From contig NZ_QFZQ01000002.1 in the NCBI RefSeq assembly GCF_003171675.1, positions 62,001-126,000 of the forward strand: DNA of 64,000 bases. Reading direction: 5' to 3'. Under the pieces are notes generated by a model, which worked only from the letters and a program-made list of their open reading frames with translations, had not been told where the DNA came from and searched no databases. A program made the translations under genes and the position numbers. This document shows, one piece after another, positions 1 through 10,478 of this stretch. Source of the DNA: Reichenbachiella versicolor. Its GTDB lineage: Bacteria; Bacteroidota; Bacteroidia; Cytophagales; Cyclobacteriaceae. Position 1 is the stretch's first letter; each line of letters opens with the position of its first letter.

Positions 1-983
1 GATGTTCCAAAAGTACTTTCCTGTATCGTAGGGATGGTTTCATAGTTATTGAATGCTGCAGCACCTAATAAGCTGATTTTAGTTTTACTTGATAATCTAT
101 GAACGAAATACGATTGAAAATCAGTAAATCGTGGAAAATATTCACCTTCTACCTCCAGAGTCCCTAAAAGATACCTAGAATTTTTGTGTCGTATTCCAGT
201 AGCATATGAAGTTGATTGATTTTTGGAACGACCTCCTACATAAATACTCCCTCCTAACATACTGGCATTAATAGAACCTTCAAAATCCGTTGGTTCCCTA
301 TATGTTACATTCAGCATAGAAGACAGCTTATCTCCATACCTTGCTCTCCAACCTCCTGGAGAAAATTCAATACCTCTAACCAAATCTGGATTAATAAAGG
401 AAAGTCCCTCTTGTCTACCTGCACTTACAATTTGAGGTCGATAGATTTTTATTCCATTTACATACACCAAATTTTCATCATAATTTCCTCCCCTTACTGA
501 ATAGGTACTTGATAATTCATTATTACTATAAACACCAGGAAGAGTGGCAAGAACATTATTAAAATCTCCAGTTGCAGTAGGAAGGTTTAAAACATTCTTT
601 GCCTCTAACTTGGTAATATGCTGATCACTAAGAATATCAATTGACTTTTCTTGAACTTTAACATCATCCAGAATACTGGTCTTCTCTAATAAAACTACTT
701 GTAAATCCTTGACGGTTGGCACACTTACTTCTCGATAAGTATCCTGAAATCTAACATGCGAAAAATTCAAATTATAGATCCCACTATCTAACAAAAAAAT
801 GAAGTGCCCATCGTTATCAGTCAAAGTACTTTTCTGAATCTGTGAGAGTTTAATAAGCACATTCTGAATCGGAGTTCCATCTTGTTCTAACACTACACCA
901 CTTAGCTTTTTTATGCTCTGTGCTGGCAAAGAAGAAACTGAACTAAAAACTAAGGTTAGTAGTAAGAATATGGTCTTTCTCAT
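1..983 (-). CDS. TonB-dependent outer-membrane receptor, N-terminal part (gene runs off the window)
   Basis: This is the 5' end of a minus-strand gene; the remaining coding sequence lies beyond base 1. The start is the ATG at 983-981. About 327 residues are visible. They begin with a signal peptide (MRKTIFLLLTLVFSS) and a carboxypeptidase-regulatory-like beta domain (about residues 24-110, with GVVLEQDGTPIQNVLI and TDNDGHF). A plug domain follows, with LPGVYS and SVRGGNYDENLVYVNG. The family imports bulky substrates or oligomers across the outer membrane using TonB energy, and the CarboxypepD_reg plus plug order is typical of Bacteroidota. It lies 41 bases downstream of the subtilisin gene on the same strand, so it is probably the last gene of the mnmA-lipoprotein-protease series. 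The substrate cannot be told from this part. Confidence 0.85.
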   Translation of the reverse strand, partial: MRKTIFLLLTLVFSSVSSLPAQSIKKLSGVVLEQDGTPIQNVLIKLSQIQKSTLTDNDGHFIFLLDSGIYNLNFSHVRFQDTYREVSVPTVKDLQVVLLEKTSILDDVKVQEKSIDILSDQHITKLEAKNVLNLPTATGDFNNVLATLPGVYSNNELSSTYSVRGGNYDENLVYVNGIKIYRPQIVSAGRQEGLSFINPDLVRGIEFSPGGWRARYGDKLSSMLNVTYREPTDFEGSINASMLGGSIYVGGRSKNQSTSYATGIRHKNSRYLLGTLEVEGEYFPRFTDFQSYFVHRLSSKTKISLLGAAAFNNYETIPTIQESTFGT

Positions 984-1024
984 CAACTGGAAAATATACT
1001 TAGCAATTTATGTCAATCCACATA

Positions 1025-2647
1025 TTAATACCTAAGCAGTTTTACATTTTTGACTATTCCTGCTTGATTGACTTGAAGTATATAAACTCCTTTCTCCTGT
1101 CCATTTACATTAATACTATAGACGTTTTCTTTCTTGTGGTTTTCTATTCTTATCCTATTAATCTCTTTACCTCTAGGATCAAATAGAACAAACTCTATTC
1201 TTTCCTGAGCATACTCCTTCTCTACCTTCACATTGATATTATTAGAATTAAAAGGATTGGGAAAAACAATCACCTCGTTGGTCATAACATCAAACATGGA
1301 AATTTCCTTATCTCCTACTCTTTCATAATGGGGAATTCCATATCCCGTTTTATTGTTCGGTTTTTCAAAGTCAGAACCAGAAGCTACAATAAGGTTACGA
1401 AGTTCAATATTGCTTAACTGAGGATATTTTTGCCATAAACTAGCTGCAAAGCCTGTAATCAATGGCGTTGAATAACTCGTTCCTGAACGCTTATCTACTC
1501 GGTTATTATCTAGATACAAAGTAACATTTCTACCCAAAGCCACTACATCAGGCTTAATTCTTTTGTCAATAGTAGGCCCGACTGAACTAAAAGAAGCGTA
1601 TTTTAAGTCCTCATTTACAGCCCCTACTACCAATACATCAGCAACATCAGATGGAAAAATGACATAAGGCCACTGCTTATTTCTTCCTTCATTACCGGCA
1701 CTATTAATGACTAATATCCCTCTATCGATAGCAAACTGTGCTGCTTTTGAAATAATAGTTGAATTACCATCCGTATCATCGTAATCGTAATCCATTGATT
1801 TATCATCAAATGTATTATAGCCTAGAGACGAACTAATAATATCTGCTCCTACACTATCTGCACGCTCTGCTGCTAACAACCAATTAATTTCCTCAATACG
1901 ATATTCAGATTCTGAATCTTCGGTCACATATAATGCAAAAGAAGCATCAGAAGCACTACCTGTTAAATGCTTATGTTTTGCTGCTATGCAACTCAATACA
2001 TTCGTGCCATGATCATCGTATGCGAAAGGATCTAATTCATTACGAACAAAATCTTTGGAATCGATTACTCGATTGTTTTCAAATAAGTGCTCAAACATCA
2101 CACTTTTATTCACTTGATTAAATCCTGCATCTAAAATTGCAATTAAAACTCCGAGTCCGGTATAACCATCTTCTATAATTTCATCCAGACCTAAACTCTC
2201 CAACTGAAAGGCCCCATCCTTTGAAGCGATAAGTGGTTGCTTAGAACTAAATGAAAATTCATAGTCACTAGGCCTTTCAGAAAGTCTATGACCACGAGCT
2301 ATTAATTCAAAAGATTTTACAAATTCGAGATCTATTTTTTCAACATCAGAATTATCAGCTTCAACGATAGCGGCATTCAGCCATCTACTAGTATATGTAG
2401 ATTTAATTCCAATTTCTGCCAATGCAGAAACGTAGCTCTCATTTACTGGAAGGTCATACTCATCAATAATTACACCTTGATCCAAACGTCTTTCAATAGA
2501 CCGCTGAGATAAATAATGTTCAGGTTCGCTAACATTGAATTTTGAATCGGCTTTATCTTGAAAATAAATAATATATCTATTGACTTCAGCAGAAACTGAA
2601 TTGGCTAGCACCAGAAAAATGATTAATATGACACTATTCTTTACCAT
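1025..2647 (-). CDS. S8 (subtilisin-like) serine peptidase with T9SS sorting domain
   Basis: This is a secreted protease of 540 residues from the ATG at 2647-2645; a TTG two codons upstream is less likely. It has a signal peptide (MVKNSVILIIFLVLANSVSA) and an inhibitor-like propeptide region to about residue 140. The S8 catalytic triad is visible: Asp173 in AILDAGFN, His213 in DDHGTNVLS and Ser391 in SGTSYSTPL, with oxyanion Asn319 in NSAGNEG. The last 80 residues (from about 460, VFPNPFNS to VKLLRY) form a type A T9SS C-terminal sorting domain, so the protein should cross the outer membrane through T9SS and be surface-attached or released. The start overlaps the end of the upstream lipoprotein gene by 14 bases. 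Protease activity is well supported; the target is unknown. Confidence 0.92.
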   Translation of the reverse strand: MVKNSVILIIFLVLANSVSAEVNRYIIYFQDKADSKFNVSEPEHYLSQRSIERRLDQGVIIDEYDLPVNESYVSALAEIGIKSTYTSRWLNAAIVEADNSDVEKIDLEFVKSFELIARGHRLSERPSDYEFSFSSKQPLIASKDGAFQLESLGLDEIIEDGYTGLGVLIAILDAGFNQVNKSVMFEHLFENNRVIDSKDFVRNELDPFAYDDHGTNVLSCIAAKHKHLTGSASDASFALYVTEDSESEYRIEEINWLLAAERADSVGADIISSSLGYNTFDDKSMDYDYDDTDGNSTIISKAAQFAIDRGILVINSAGNEGRNKQWPYVIFPSDVADVLVVGAVNEDLKYASFSSVGPTIDKRIKPDVVALGRNVTLYLDNNRVDKRSGTSYSTPLITGFAASLWQKYPQLSNIELRNLIVASGSDFEKPNNKTGYGIPHYERVGDKEISMFDVMTNEVIVFPNPFNSNNINVKVEKEYAQERIEFVLFDPRGKEINRIRIENHKKENVYSINVNGQEKGVYILQVNQAGIVKNVKLLRY

Positions 2648-3383
2648 ATTCAATCAATGTTTGTACCAGTCCCCTGCCATCTATAATCTTCTTATTTTCT
2701 GAACTTTGATCAAAAGTCCATGTACTCTCAATTTTAATTAACAACCCTACATCCGGCGCATAAACCTCTTCTCTATAATCTTTACCTAAGAAATCCTCTT
2801 CTTGATTTTTTTGAATTACCGTTCTTAAATCCTTATAAATAGACGTTTCAAAAAGTAATGTATCACTTAAACGGTTTGAATATTTATAATCTAGTTGGTT
2901 ATTTCCATTCAAACCATTTGCATCCCAACTTAAATTGTTCTCGATTGGAAAAACTAATTTTATCAACGGAATACCATTTTCTACTTGAACCACTCTTGAT
3001 CGGGTAACAGTAGAAGACCATATTGAATCCAACTTCCACCTCTCATTATTATTTACTCTTGAATACCTTTCAAGAGTGTATTTAATTTCATCAGTAGCAT
3101 TTCCAAAAGAATCTAAAACTCTTTGTGAATCAGCTACTACTTCCATCAAAAAGTATGCTTTGATATCAGGACCTGATAATTGATATGTAGTGTCTTGCAT
3201 ATCGTAAATACGATATGCCCCCAACTCCATTGGATAATAATTTTGCCCTATTCGAGTCACATCATCATCTAAACTTGAATTGCATGCTATTAGTGCAAAA
3301 ACCGATATGAAATACCAATATCTAAACAGCTTTAAGCTTGTTTTGATTGAAACTTGATTTAATCCATCCTCCTCCAACAACAT
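2634..3383 (-). CDS. Putative lipoprotein of unknown function overlapping mnmA
   Basis: I do not recognise this family. A hydrophobic stretch (FRYWYFISVFALIAC) ends in a lipobox with Cys at codon 3284-3282, so the mature protein should be a lipoprotein starting CNSSLDDD. The rest is about 215 residues of mixed beta type with no recognisable motif. The start is uncertain. Only ATG codons at 3395, 3386 and 3383 and TTGs at 3380 and 3377 precede the signal in frame, and all lie inside the 3' end of mnmA (stop at 3324-3322), giving an N-region longer than normal. I chose 3383. The downstream subtilisin start overlaps this gene's stop, which suggests translational coupling. Its neighbours suggest an envelope role, but that is inference. 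Confidence 0.72.
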   Translation of the reverse strand: MLLEEDGLNQVSIKTSLKLFRYWYFISVFALIACNSSLDDDVTRIGQNYYPMELGAYRIYDMQDTTYQLSGPDIKAYFLMEVVADSQRVLDSFGNATDEIKYTLERYSRVNNNERWKLDSIWSSTVTRSRVVQVENGIPLIKLVFPIENNLSWDANGLNGNNQLDYKYSNRLSDTLLFETSIYKDLRTVIQKNQEEDFLGKDYREEVYAPDVGLLIKIESTWTFDQSSENKKIIDGRGLVQTLIEYGKE

Positions 3384-4440
3384 CATTCCCTTCATAAAAT
3401 ACTGCCGCTTGTCCAGGAGCAATAGCTGAGACCCCATTTCCAAAAAACACTTTCATAGTACCTCCTACATGCTCAATTACTGCGGGATTACCAGGGTCAT
3501 TATATCTAACCTTAGTGATTGTATCCATACGTTCACTCAAAGATTCATATTTATTCATGATCAATTGATCTACGTACATTCCATCTCTTGACAGTTCGTC
3601 AAAAGTCCCTAATACAACCTGATTTTTATCCTTTATAATCTCCACTACATATGCCGGAAAACCTAAAGCTATTCCTAAGCCCTTTCTTTGTCCAACCGTA
3701 TAAAAAGGATACCCTTCATGAGTTCCTACCACAGTTCCATCCTCTAATACAAACTCTCCTCCTGCTACTTTTTCTTGTAAACCATCTACCCTTCTTTTCA
3801 AGAAACCTCTATAGTCATTATCAGGAACAAAACATATTTCATAAGATTCAGATTTATTTACCAATTCTTCGAAACCTCTTTCTAATGCCATCTCTCTGAT
3901 TCGATCTTTGGTCAATTCACCCAAAGGAAGTATAGTACGGCTCAAACTCTGCTGAGACACACCCCATAATGCATAGGACTGATCCTTATTTAGATCAACT
4001 CCTTTCGACAATACATATCTGCCATTTTCTTCTCTCACCTGAGCATAATGACCAGTAGCAATATAATCACAACCAAGCTTATCAGCTCGTCTCAATAGTG
4101 CATCCCATTTGATATGAGTATTGCATAACACACATGGGTTCGGAGTACGACCATCTAAATACTCATTTGTAAAATGATCAATAACATAATCACCAAACTC
4201 TTCTCTGATATCCAATATGTAATGAGGGAAACCAAGATTAACTGCAATGTTTCTTGCATCGTTAATAGAATCTAAGCTGCAGCAGCCCGTTTCTTTCTTT
4301 CCACCTCCTGAAGATGCATAGTCCCATGTTTTCATGGTCATGCCTATCACCTCATACCCTTGTTCATGAAGCATTACTGCTGCTACAGAACTATCAATGC
4401 CACCACTCATGGCTACTAATACTCTACCTTTCGTACTCAT
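3322..4440 (-). CDS. mnmA: tRNA-specific 2-thiouridylase MnmA
   Basis: MnmA activates U34 of the tRNAs for Lys, Glu and Gln with ATP and transfers sulfur to make 2-thiouridine in the cytoplasm. The 372-residue length is usual. The ATP-pyrophosphatase P-loop is at residues 10-20 (AMSGGIDSSVA). The two catalytic cysteines are Cys103 in NPCVLCN and Cys203 in YEICFVPD, and GYPFYTVGQRKGLGI marks the RNA-binding central region. The ATG at 4440 is the only good start. The gene is first in a minus-strand series leading into a lipoprotein, a protease and a TonB receptor. A weak hairpin (CCTGG/CCAGG, about 4456-4472) lies in the short upstream leader. Confidence 0.97.
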   Translation of the reverse strand: MSTKGRVLVAMSGGIDSSVAAVMLHEQGYEVIGMTMKTWDYASSGGGKKETGCCSLDSINDARNIAVNLGFPHYILDIREEFGDYVIDHFTNEYLDGRTPNPCVLCNTHIKWDALLRRADKLGCDYIATGHYAQVREENGRYVLSKGVDLNKDQSYALWGVSQQSLSRTILPLGELTKDRIREMALERGFEELVNKSESYEICFVPDNDYRGFLKRRVDGLQEKVAGGEFVLEDGTVVGTHEGYPFYTVGQRKGLGIALGFPAYVVEIIKDKNQVVLGTFDELSRDGMYVDQLIMNKYESLSERMDTITKVRYNDPGNPAVIEHVGGTMKVFFGNGVSAIAPGQAAVFYEGNDVVGGGWIKSSFNQNKLKAV

Positions 4441-4557
4441 TAATATGCATTATTGCCTGGTTCACAGCCAGGTGTTAACATCTATTGAAAACACAAAAAT
4501 AGGCGAAAGGATTGTAACTATTAGACATACTAAGCTAATTCACGTTAGTTTATATTC

Positions 4558-4782
4558 TTATTTTGACATATATCTCTGAAATGCATCATCAAATGACTGT
4601 TCATGACTTGCCATTCTTTCTATTATCCATGTAGCAGCAGATAGTAAGTCCAAGGCTTCGGAGTCATCAGCAACATTCAAATCAAATGGCATCTGCCCTT
4701 CTATTAACAAAGTTTCCTCTGCTTGTGAAATTTCATCAACAGTGTATTTTTCTACTAGATTTTGTAAAATTGATATATCCAT
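4558..4782 (-). CDS. Small acidic conserved protein (DUF6952-like)
   Basis: This is a 74-residue protein from the ATG at 4782 (MDISILQNLVEKYT); nine further in-frame codons upstream look like leader sequence. It is acidic and helical with no membrane segment. The layout (a helix with an EE pair and an LLIEGQ motif, an acidic linker, then AATWIIERMASHEQSFDDAFQRY) resembles the small Bacteroidota family I know as DUF6952, but this is from memory. The function is unknown. It sits 117 bases upstream of mnmA on the same strand and is divergent from the TrpF-like operon that starts at 4880, so promoters for both directions should lie between 4783 and 4879. Confidence 0.7.
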   Translation of the reverse strand: MDISILQNLVEKYTVDEISQAEETLLIEGQMPFDLNVADDSEALDLLSAATWIIERMASHEQSFDDAFQRYMSK

Positions 4783-4879
4783 ATGCTTTTTAGTTGAATA
4801 AAAATACAAGATTCTTATACTTCAAATTAGGCTCGTTTATCTTTGAATCCAATATTAAATAACAAATACGACACCCCTT

Positions 4880-5506
4880 ATGAATCTAAAAACTTTTGTC
4901 AAAGTCGGTAACATTTCTAATCTGAGTGACGCTAGATATTGCGCTGGTTTTGGTGTAAATCTATTAGGATTTAACATAGATAATTCTCAATCAGATGCAA
5001 TAAGCTTGGAAAAAGCGAATGAGATAATAGGCTGGGTGGCTGTAGAAGATATTATTTTAGAAGCTGGAGAATTGTCTTCGAAACAAATCTCGGAAATAAA
5101 AGAACAAAGCGGTATTAATTATTTTCAGGTTGACAACTTGTCTGTAGCGAATGAATTATCAGCCTTAGGCTATTCCATTGTTCTCAGAATAATGATACAT
5201 TCGGAAGAACAAATAACTAGACTCAACAGTACTCTTTTTGGTCTTTCTGAAAATGTTAAATTTCTGCTGATAGAATCACATGACGAGCTTTTCACTGAAA
5301 TACTTGAATCAAAAATAACCGAATTAGAAATTGACGTTCCAATTTTAAAAGGGTTCAATCTAGATGAAAAAAAATTAGATTCAGTTATTGATTCCAATAG
5401 TGCTTTCTCTGGGATAGCATTAAATGGATCAGAAGAGCACAAACCTGGTTTTAAAGATTATGATGAATTAGCTGATATTCTTGAATACCTTGAAGAAGAA
5501 AACTGA
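4880..5506 (+). CDS. TrpF-like (phosphoribosylanthranilate isomerase fold) protein lacking catalytic residues
   Basis: This 208-residue single-domain protein has the layout of a phosphoribosylanthranilate isomerase barrel. It has an N-terminal strand followed by SDARYCAGFGVNLLGF, matching the usual strand-1 and helix-1 region of TrpF. It has a C-terminal GIALNGSEEHKPGFKDYDEL, matching the usual SSGVE-PG-KD phosphate-binding region. In genuine TrpF the first strand ends in K-x-C-G, with Cys as general base; here the positions read VKVGN, so the Cys is missing. The catalytic Asp of the LLDT/LLDS region appears to be Glu in FLLIESHDE. It is probably not a working TrpF and may bind a phosphorylated ligand. 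It is the first gene of an operon, and its stop overlaps the next start by one base (TGATG). Confidence 0.7.
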   Translation: MNLKTFVKVGNISNLSDARYCAGFGVNLLGFNIDNSQSDAISLEKANEIIGWVAVEDIILEAGELSSKQISEIKEQSGINYFQVDNLSVANELSALGYSIVLRIMIHSEEQITRLNSTLFGLSENVKFLLIESHDELFTEILESKITELEIDVPILKGFNLDEKKLDSVIDSNSAFSGIALNGSEEHKPGFKDYDELADILEYLEEEN

Positions 5507-6036
5507 TGTCAATTATCAGCTCAATTATTGGTATAGAATACATTAAAGAAATAGATGATCATTTATTACAAGAAATCCTTAATGCTCCTGAATCGATTTC
5601 TGAATTAATTGATACTTTTCTATCAAGCGATAATAGAGTCTCTCAGAGATGTGCTCATTTGTTAAGTAAAGTATGTGATTTTTCACCTGATTATATTTCT
5701 TCTTACGTCCCAAGATTAATAAACGTTCTTGAACAACACCCATCTACGGGAGTAAAAAGAAACATTCTAAGAATCATTCAGTTTCAACAAGTTCCTCAAC
5801 GCTATCAAGGTGATTTAGTAAATCATTGTTTCCATTATCTATCATCTCAAGAACCGATTGCAATCAAAGTATTCTCAATGACTATAATAGCAAATCACTG
5901 CAAAGAACATCCAGAATTGGCGGTTGAACTTCGAATGGTCATTAATGATTTGATGGAAAAAAATTCGAGTGCTGGAATTCAATCACGAGGTAGAAAAACA
6001 CTCAAACAAATTGATCAGATGAATGCATCTATCTAA
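5506..6036 (+). CDS. HEAT-like helical repeat protein of unknown function
   Basis: This is a 176-residue, all-helical protein with no signal peptide. The ATG at 5506 overlaps the TGA of the preceding TrpF-like gene, so the two are translationally coupled. Repeats of about 38-40 residues with HEAT character can be seen: SSDNRVSQRCAHLLSKVC, SSYVPRLINVLEQHPS, GVKRNILRIIQF and EPIAIKVFSMTIIANHC. Such proteins are usually scaffolds or adaptors. Its partner is unknown; the TrpF-like protein and the kinase encoded next (66 bases downstream) are the obvious candidates. A second HEAT-like gene of almost the same length, at 59275-59817, has a similar architecture but no obvious close sequence match by eye. 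Confidence 0.65.
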   Translation: MSIISSIIGIEYIKEIDDHLLQEILNAPESISELIDTFLSSDNRVSQRCAHLLSKVCDFSPDYISSYVPRLINVLEQHPSTGVKRNILRIIQFQQVPQRYQGDLVNHCFHYLSSQEPIAIKVFSMTIIANHCKEHPELAVELRMVINDLMEKNSSAGIQSRGRKTLKQIDQMNASI

Positions 6037-6102
6037 GTAGTATCATTCATTCGAAGAATAATGACTACTTTTAACTAACACCTTTGAATTATTCCATTTT
6101 GA

Positions 6103-9100
6103 ATGTCTCAAATTAATCAAGGAAAACATAATGTATCTAGTGAGCTTGAAAGACTCAAAGTCAAATACAAAGAGCTCGAAAAAAAATACGATTTATTACT
6201 AGAAACCTCGGGAAGCTGCTTCTTTATTTTCGAGGGTGATGAAGTAGTTGAGTTCAGTCCAGCAGCTGAGGAAATATTTGTTTACGCTAGTGACTTTACT
6301 GAGAAAACTGTAAACGAACTAATGCCTATCTTCCAACCGAATGGTGAAAAAAGCGCTAATATTTGGAATAAGCACCTTAACTCTAATAATCCATCTTCTC
6401 CAATAACTATCTGTTTAGTTGATAAAGAAGGAGAAAGCATTCAGTGTACTGTTTGCATCAAAAAATTCAAGGAAAATCAATTTATAGCTAGCATTGATAG
6501 AGAGTTAGAAAGCCCAAAAAAAGATTTCAATCCCATTGATCAGGCACCGGTATATCTGAGAAATATTGATGAATTTGGAAAGATAACTTTCATGAATAAT
6601 CTCTGGGAGAAATTACTTGGTGGGAGTCTAGATTCTTTGAAATCAATTTGGTCCTCTAAAATCCTTGATGAAGACCGTGAACGCTATCTAAGTGGTTTAA
6701 ATTTCGCTTTTCAAAGCAAAAAGAAATATGAATATTCATTTAGGATACAGACCCCTAAAGGATATAGATGGTTATTAGATGCAGGAAGACCATTGTTTGC
6801 TGGTAAAAAATTCATTGGATTTAGCTGTGCTGCTCTTGATGTTACAGATAGAAAAAACCTCGAACTAGAAACTACCAGAGATGAAGCTATCACAGCATCT
6901 GAAATAAAAATTCAGGAATCTCTAAATGCTTCTGAAGTCATAGCTTTAACTACTGATACAGAAGGTAATATTCGATTTGTAAACAAACGACTTCTGTCGA
7001 TTTTAAGCATTAAACAAGCGGAAATTGCTGGAGACAACCTATTTGATCTATTTGTTCCAGAGTCTCCAAATATTACGCCTAGTAAATACAGTGAATTTGC
7101 GATTCAGGGTAAATTCGACGGTGCTATCACAGGAAAATTCTTCACAAAAGAAAAACAAGATATAAATGTAAGACTCAACGTTGTATTGCTAAAAGATGCA
7201 TACAATGAAGTATCAGGAGTTAATCTTATCGGAGAGAATATAACAGATCAGCAGAAAGTAAAGCGACAATTAGAAAGAACAAATGATCAACTCAAGGAGC
7301 TTTTCGATAATTCATATGATCTTATTACCATTTTTGATCAAGATGGAAACTTTCAATTTGTAAATACTGCATGGATTGAAAAGTTAGGGTATTCAGGTAA
7401 GATTCTTGAAATGAAGTTCAAAGATGTTGTATTATCAACTCAATGGGCTAGCACAGTCAAGAACCTAGAAAAGGTAATTAAAGGAGAAAGAATAGAAAGG
7501 TTTGAGACCGTTTTAATATCAGATAATGATAAAAAACTATCTGTATCAGGAAGAGTGAATTGTTCGTTTGACATGAACGGAAAGGCTGAATACAGAGCTA
7601 TTTTTTATGATATTACAGAACGTATTAGAGCAGAAAAAGCTCAGTACCTATATAACAGCATTGCAAATTTTGACTTTGAAGATTTAAAACTAAAACCTCT
7701 TTTTAGCTACTTATATGAACAACTAGATAATATTTTACCAATTAAAAACCTATTTATTGAAGTCGATGCATTTAGTTCCAGTATACGACTTCGAGAAGAG
7801 TTTTCTACTACTTCAAACACCATAGATCAAAAAAACCAAGATGCATTCAATAGACAGGTATCTAGATATACGAAAGAAGACAGTGTAGCTAAAATCCTAT
7901 ATGACGACGAAATAAAATCCGTATTCAACACAAAATACACACCTCCCATGGTTTATATGGGGGTTCCTATTATTATATCTGACCGTTCAGTCGGTAGTAT
8001 TTCAATATATTCATTTGACAAGAGGTCAGACTATGGACATAAAGACCTAGAGTTACTCTACTTTATATCTAATCAAATATCACTGGTCATTGAACGCTTG
8101 GTCAATGTTGAAAAAATAACTGATCAGGATGCGAGATTGAAAGCTATTTTTCAAAGCAGTAGCCACCAAATATGGTCAATTGATCAAGATCATATCCTGA
8201 CGTCATTTAATCACGAATATGCCCAAAGTATAGAAAATAAAACATCTAACTCCTACAATCTCCAACTAGGTTCAGAGGAACTTAACGCCAAAGAAACAAC
8301 TTGGGCAAAAAAATATGAACGGGCATTTCTAGGAGATTCTATAAACTTTCAACATCAGGACACCACATCAGATGGAGAAAAAGTATGGTCTGAAGTTTTT
8401 ATTAACCCCATCCAAAAAGGAGATGGAACAATTAATGAAGTTTCGGTTATAGCAAATGACATTACTGAAAAGAAAATATCTGAACTAGCTCTAGCGGAAA
8501 GTGAATATAAGTTTAGAGAGATATTTGAATCCATTCAAGATATCTACTTTAGATGCGATCTCGATGGCTACATAAACATGATAAGCCCTTCTGTTTCAGA
8601 ACTAGGCCTTGAAGTTTCTGAAATACTAAAGCATAGAATTACTGATTATTTCGTTTCGGAAAGGTCTACTTTAGATGTACTCAAGGAACTTCTTGCCAAT
8701 CAATCCATACAAAACTTAGAAGCCACGCTTAACAGTCATGAAAACCCGATAGACTTCTTATGTAATGTCAGATTACTCTATAGAAATAATATTGTTATTG
8801 GCATAGAGGGAGTAGCTCGTGACATTTCACAAATTAAAGAAACCAATAGGGCTTTATTACTAGCCAAGGAACAGGCAGAAAGATCATTAGAAATTAAAGA
8901 ACGATTCTTGGCCAATATGAGTCATGAAATTCGTACGCCGATGAATGGTATAATCGGAATGATTGACCTATTAGGAAGTACCAATCTCGATACTGAGCAA
9001 TTTGAATATGTTAAGACAATTAAAAAGTCTTCCGAGACATTGCTAGTTATTCTTAACGACATACTTGACCTATCTAAAATTGAGGCTGGTAAAATGGAAC

Positions 9101-10404
9101 TCAAGTTCGAGCCTGTGAGATTGGTAAGTACTTTTGAGAAACTCTACGACCTGTTTTCACAGCAAGCTCTTAATAATAATACTGCTCTTTATTACCATGT
9201 AGGAAAAAACATCCCAGACTTAGTATTGGCTGATGAAACCCGCCTATTACAAGTATTATCTAACCTTACAAGTAATGCAATCAAGTTCTCTGATGGAAAG
9301 GGTACCATTAATATTAGCGTCATGCTAATGGAGTCGCAGGGATCCAATTACCAATTCAAAGTTCAAGTGAAAGATGAAGGCATTGGAATACCTAAAGATC
9401 AAATTGATCGATTATTTATCAACTTTAATCAATTAGATAATTCTCGTACAAAATCATATGGTGGAACAGGATTAGGTTTAGCAATCTCGAAAGAAATAGT
9501 GCAATCTATGCGTGGTCATATCGGAGTAGTTTCAACACCTGGTTTAGGTAGCACATTCTGGTTTACTTTCATGGCCTCACAAGTGATAGACATTGATGCT
9601 CAAAAACCAAAAAAGGAAGATCTTTCGAAAATAAAGAAAGAATTTACAATTGGATCTCCCAACATTTTAGTGGTAGATGACAACAAGGTGAATAGAACAG
9701 TATCTTCACAGATACTTATGAAATCTGGATGTAATGTGGATTTAGCAGAAAGTGGAAAACAGGCTTTAGAAGCTGTAAAACAAAAAAAATATCACCTTAT
9801 CTTCATGGACATCCAGATGCCTGAAATGGATGGTATCGAAGCAACTAATAAAATCAAAGCCCTTAACCTAAAAGACTCTCCGCCTATAGTCGCTATGACC
9901 GCATATTCTATGGAAGACGATGAGGAACGTTTCTTGAAAGCTGGCTTGGACGACTATGTACCAAAACCAATTAAGGCTCAAACTATAATAAACAAGGTCA
10001 AAGACCATATCAACTTCGAGTTGAAAGATATCAAAACTACTCTAGATACAGAAGAAGATCTTCCACTGATAATCAATCAAAACACCCTCAATCAGCTTTC
10101 CAAGTTCGGAGGAATTGAATTAATAGAATCAGTACTTTCAGATTTTGAAGAAGAAGCCATAGAACTCTTGAATAATGCCATGAACTTCTACGAAGAAAAT
10201 AATTTGGAAGGTATCAGACAGGAATTGCATACTCTGAAAGGAAGTTCTGGTACTTTAGGAATTGAAATATTAGAAAACCGTGTAAAAAAACTTGAATTAC
10301 AACTAAAAACTTCCGACACAACCGATCTGAAACCACAACTTGACTCTATATTTGAGGCTTATTATCAATTTCAGGAAAACTACAAAAACATCATCCAGAA
10401 CTAG
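6103..10404 (+). CDS. Large soluble hybrid sensor histidine kinase (multi-PAS, GAF, HisKA, HATPase, receiver, HPt)
   Basis: This 1433-residue phosphorelay protein has no membrane segment, so it should sense a cytoplasmic signal. In order it has: a short coiled coil (about 8-27); PAS-like units at about 28-130, 145-250, 270-385 and 395-510; a GAF domain (about 520-680); two more PAS units (about 685-795 and 800-905); a HisKA domain with phospho-acceptor His941 in [11 protein letters not shown]; an HATPase domain (about 985-1160, with the G2-like motif [10 protein letters not shown]); a receiver with Asp1236 in FMDIQMP; and a C-terminal HPt with His1376 in [12 protein letters not shown]-type ends such as [12 protein letters not shown] support the PAS calls. 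All four phospho-transfer stations are present. The lone receiver encoded 74 bases downstream is a plausible final acceptor. The ligand is unknown. Confidence 0.95.
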   Translation: MSQINQGKHNVSSELERLKVKYKELEKKYDLLLETSGSCFFIFEGDEVVEFSPAAEEIFVYASDFTEKTVNELMPIFQPNGEKSANIWNKHLNSNNPSSPITICLVDKEGESIQCTVCIKKFKENQFIASIDRELESPKKDFNPIDQAPVYLRNIDEFGKITFMNNLWEKLLGGSLDSLKSIWSSKILDEDRERYLSGLNFAFQSKKKYEYSFRIQTPKGYRWLLDAGRPLFAGKKFIGFSCAALDVTDRKNLELETTRDEAITASEIKIQESLNASEVIALTTDTEGNIRFVNKRLLSILSIKQAEIAGDNLFDLFVPESPNITPSKYSEFAIQGKFDGAITGKFFTKEKQDINVRLNVVLLKDAYNEVSGVNLIGENITDQQKVKRQLERTNDQLKELFDNSYDLITIFDQDGNFQFVNTAWIEKLGYSGKILEMKFKDVVLSTQWASTVKNLEKVIKGERIERFETVLISDNDKKLSVSGRVNCSFDMNGKAEYRAIFYDITERIRAEKAQYLYNSIANFDFEDLKLKPLFSYLYEQLDNILPIKNLFIEVDAFSSSIRLREEFSTTSNTIDQKNQDAFNRQVSRYTKEDSVAKILYDDEIKSVFNTKYTPPMVYMGVPIIISDRSVGSISIYSFDKRSDYGHKDLELLYFISNQISLVIERLVNVEKITDQDARLKAIFQSSSHQIWSIDQDHILTSFNHEYAQSIENKTSNSYNLQLGSEELNAKETTWAKKYERAFLGDSINFQHQDTTSDGEKVWSEVFINPIQKGDGTINEVSVIANDITEKKISELALAESEYKFREIFESIQDIYFRCDLDGYINMISPSVSELGLEVSEILKHRITDYFVSERSTLDVLKELLANQSIQNLEATLNSHENPIDFLCNVRLLYRNNIVIGIEGVARDISQIKETNRALLLAKEQAERSLEIKERFLANMSHEIRTPMNGIIGMIDLLGSTNLDTEQFEYVKTIKKSSETLLVILNDILDLSKIEAGKMELKFEPVRLVSTFEKLYDLFSQQALNNNTALYYHVGKNIPDLVLADETRLLQVLSNLTSNAIKFSDGKGTINISVMLMESQGSNYQFKVQVKDEGIGIPKDQIDRLFINFNQLDNSRTKSYGGTGLGLAISKEIVQSMRGHIGVVSTPGLGSTFWFTFMASQVIDIDAQKPKKEDLSKIKKEFTIGSPNILVVDDNKVNRTVSSQILMKSGCNVDLAESGKQALEAVKQKKYHLIFMDIQMPEMDGIEATNKIKALNLKDSPPIVAMTAYSMEDDEERFLKAGLDDYVPKPIKAQTIINKVKDHINFELKDIKTTLDTEEDLPLIINQNTLNQLSKFGGIELIESVLSDFEEEAIELLNNAMNFYEENNLEGIRQELHTLKGSSGTLGIEILENRVKKLELQLKTSDTTDLKPQLDSIFEAYYQFQENYKNIIQN

Positions 10405-10478
10405 TATTTTGTAGTTATCTTAGGATAGGAAACTAAGAATCTGCCTGTCATTTTTATATCTTATTACCGATTACTAGA

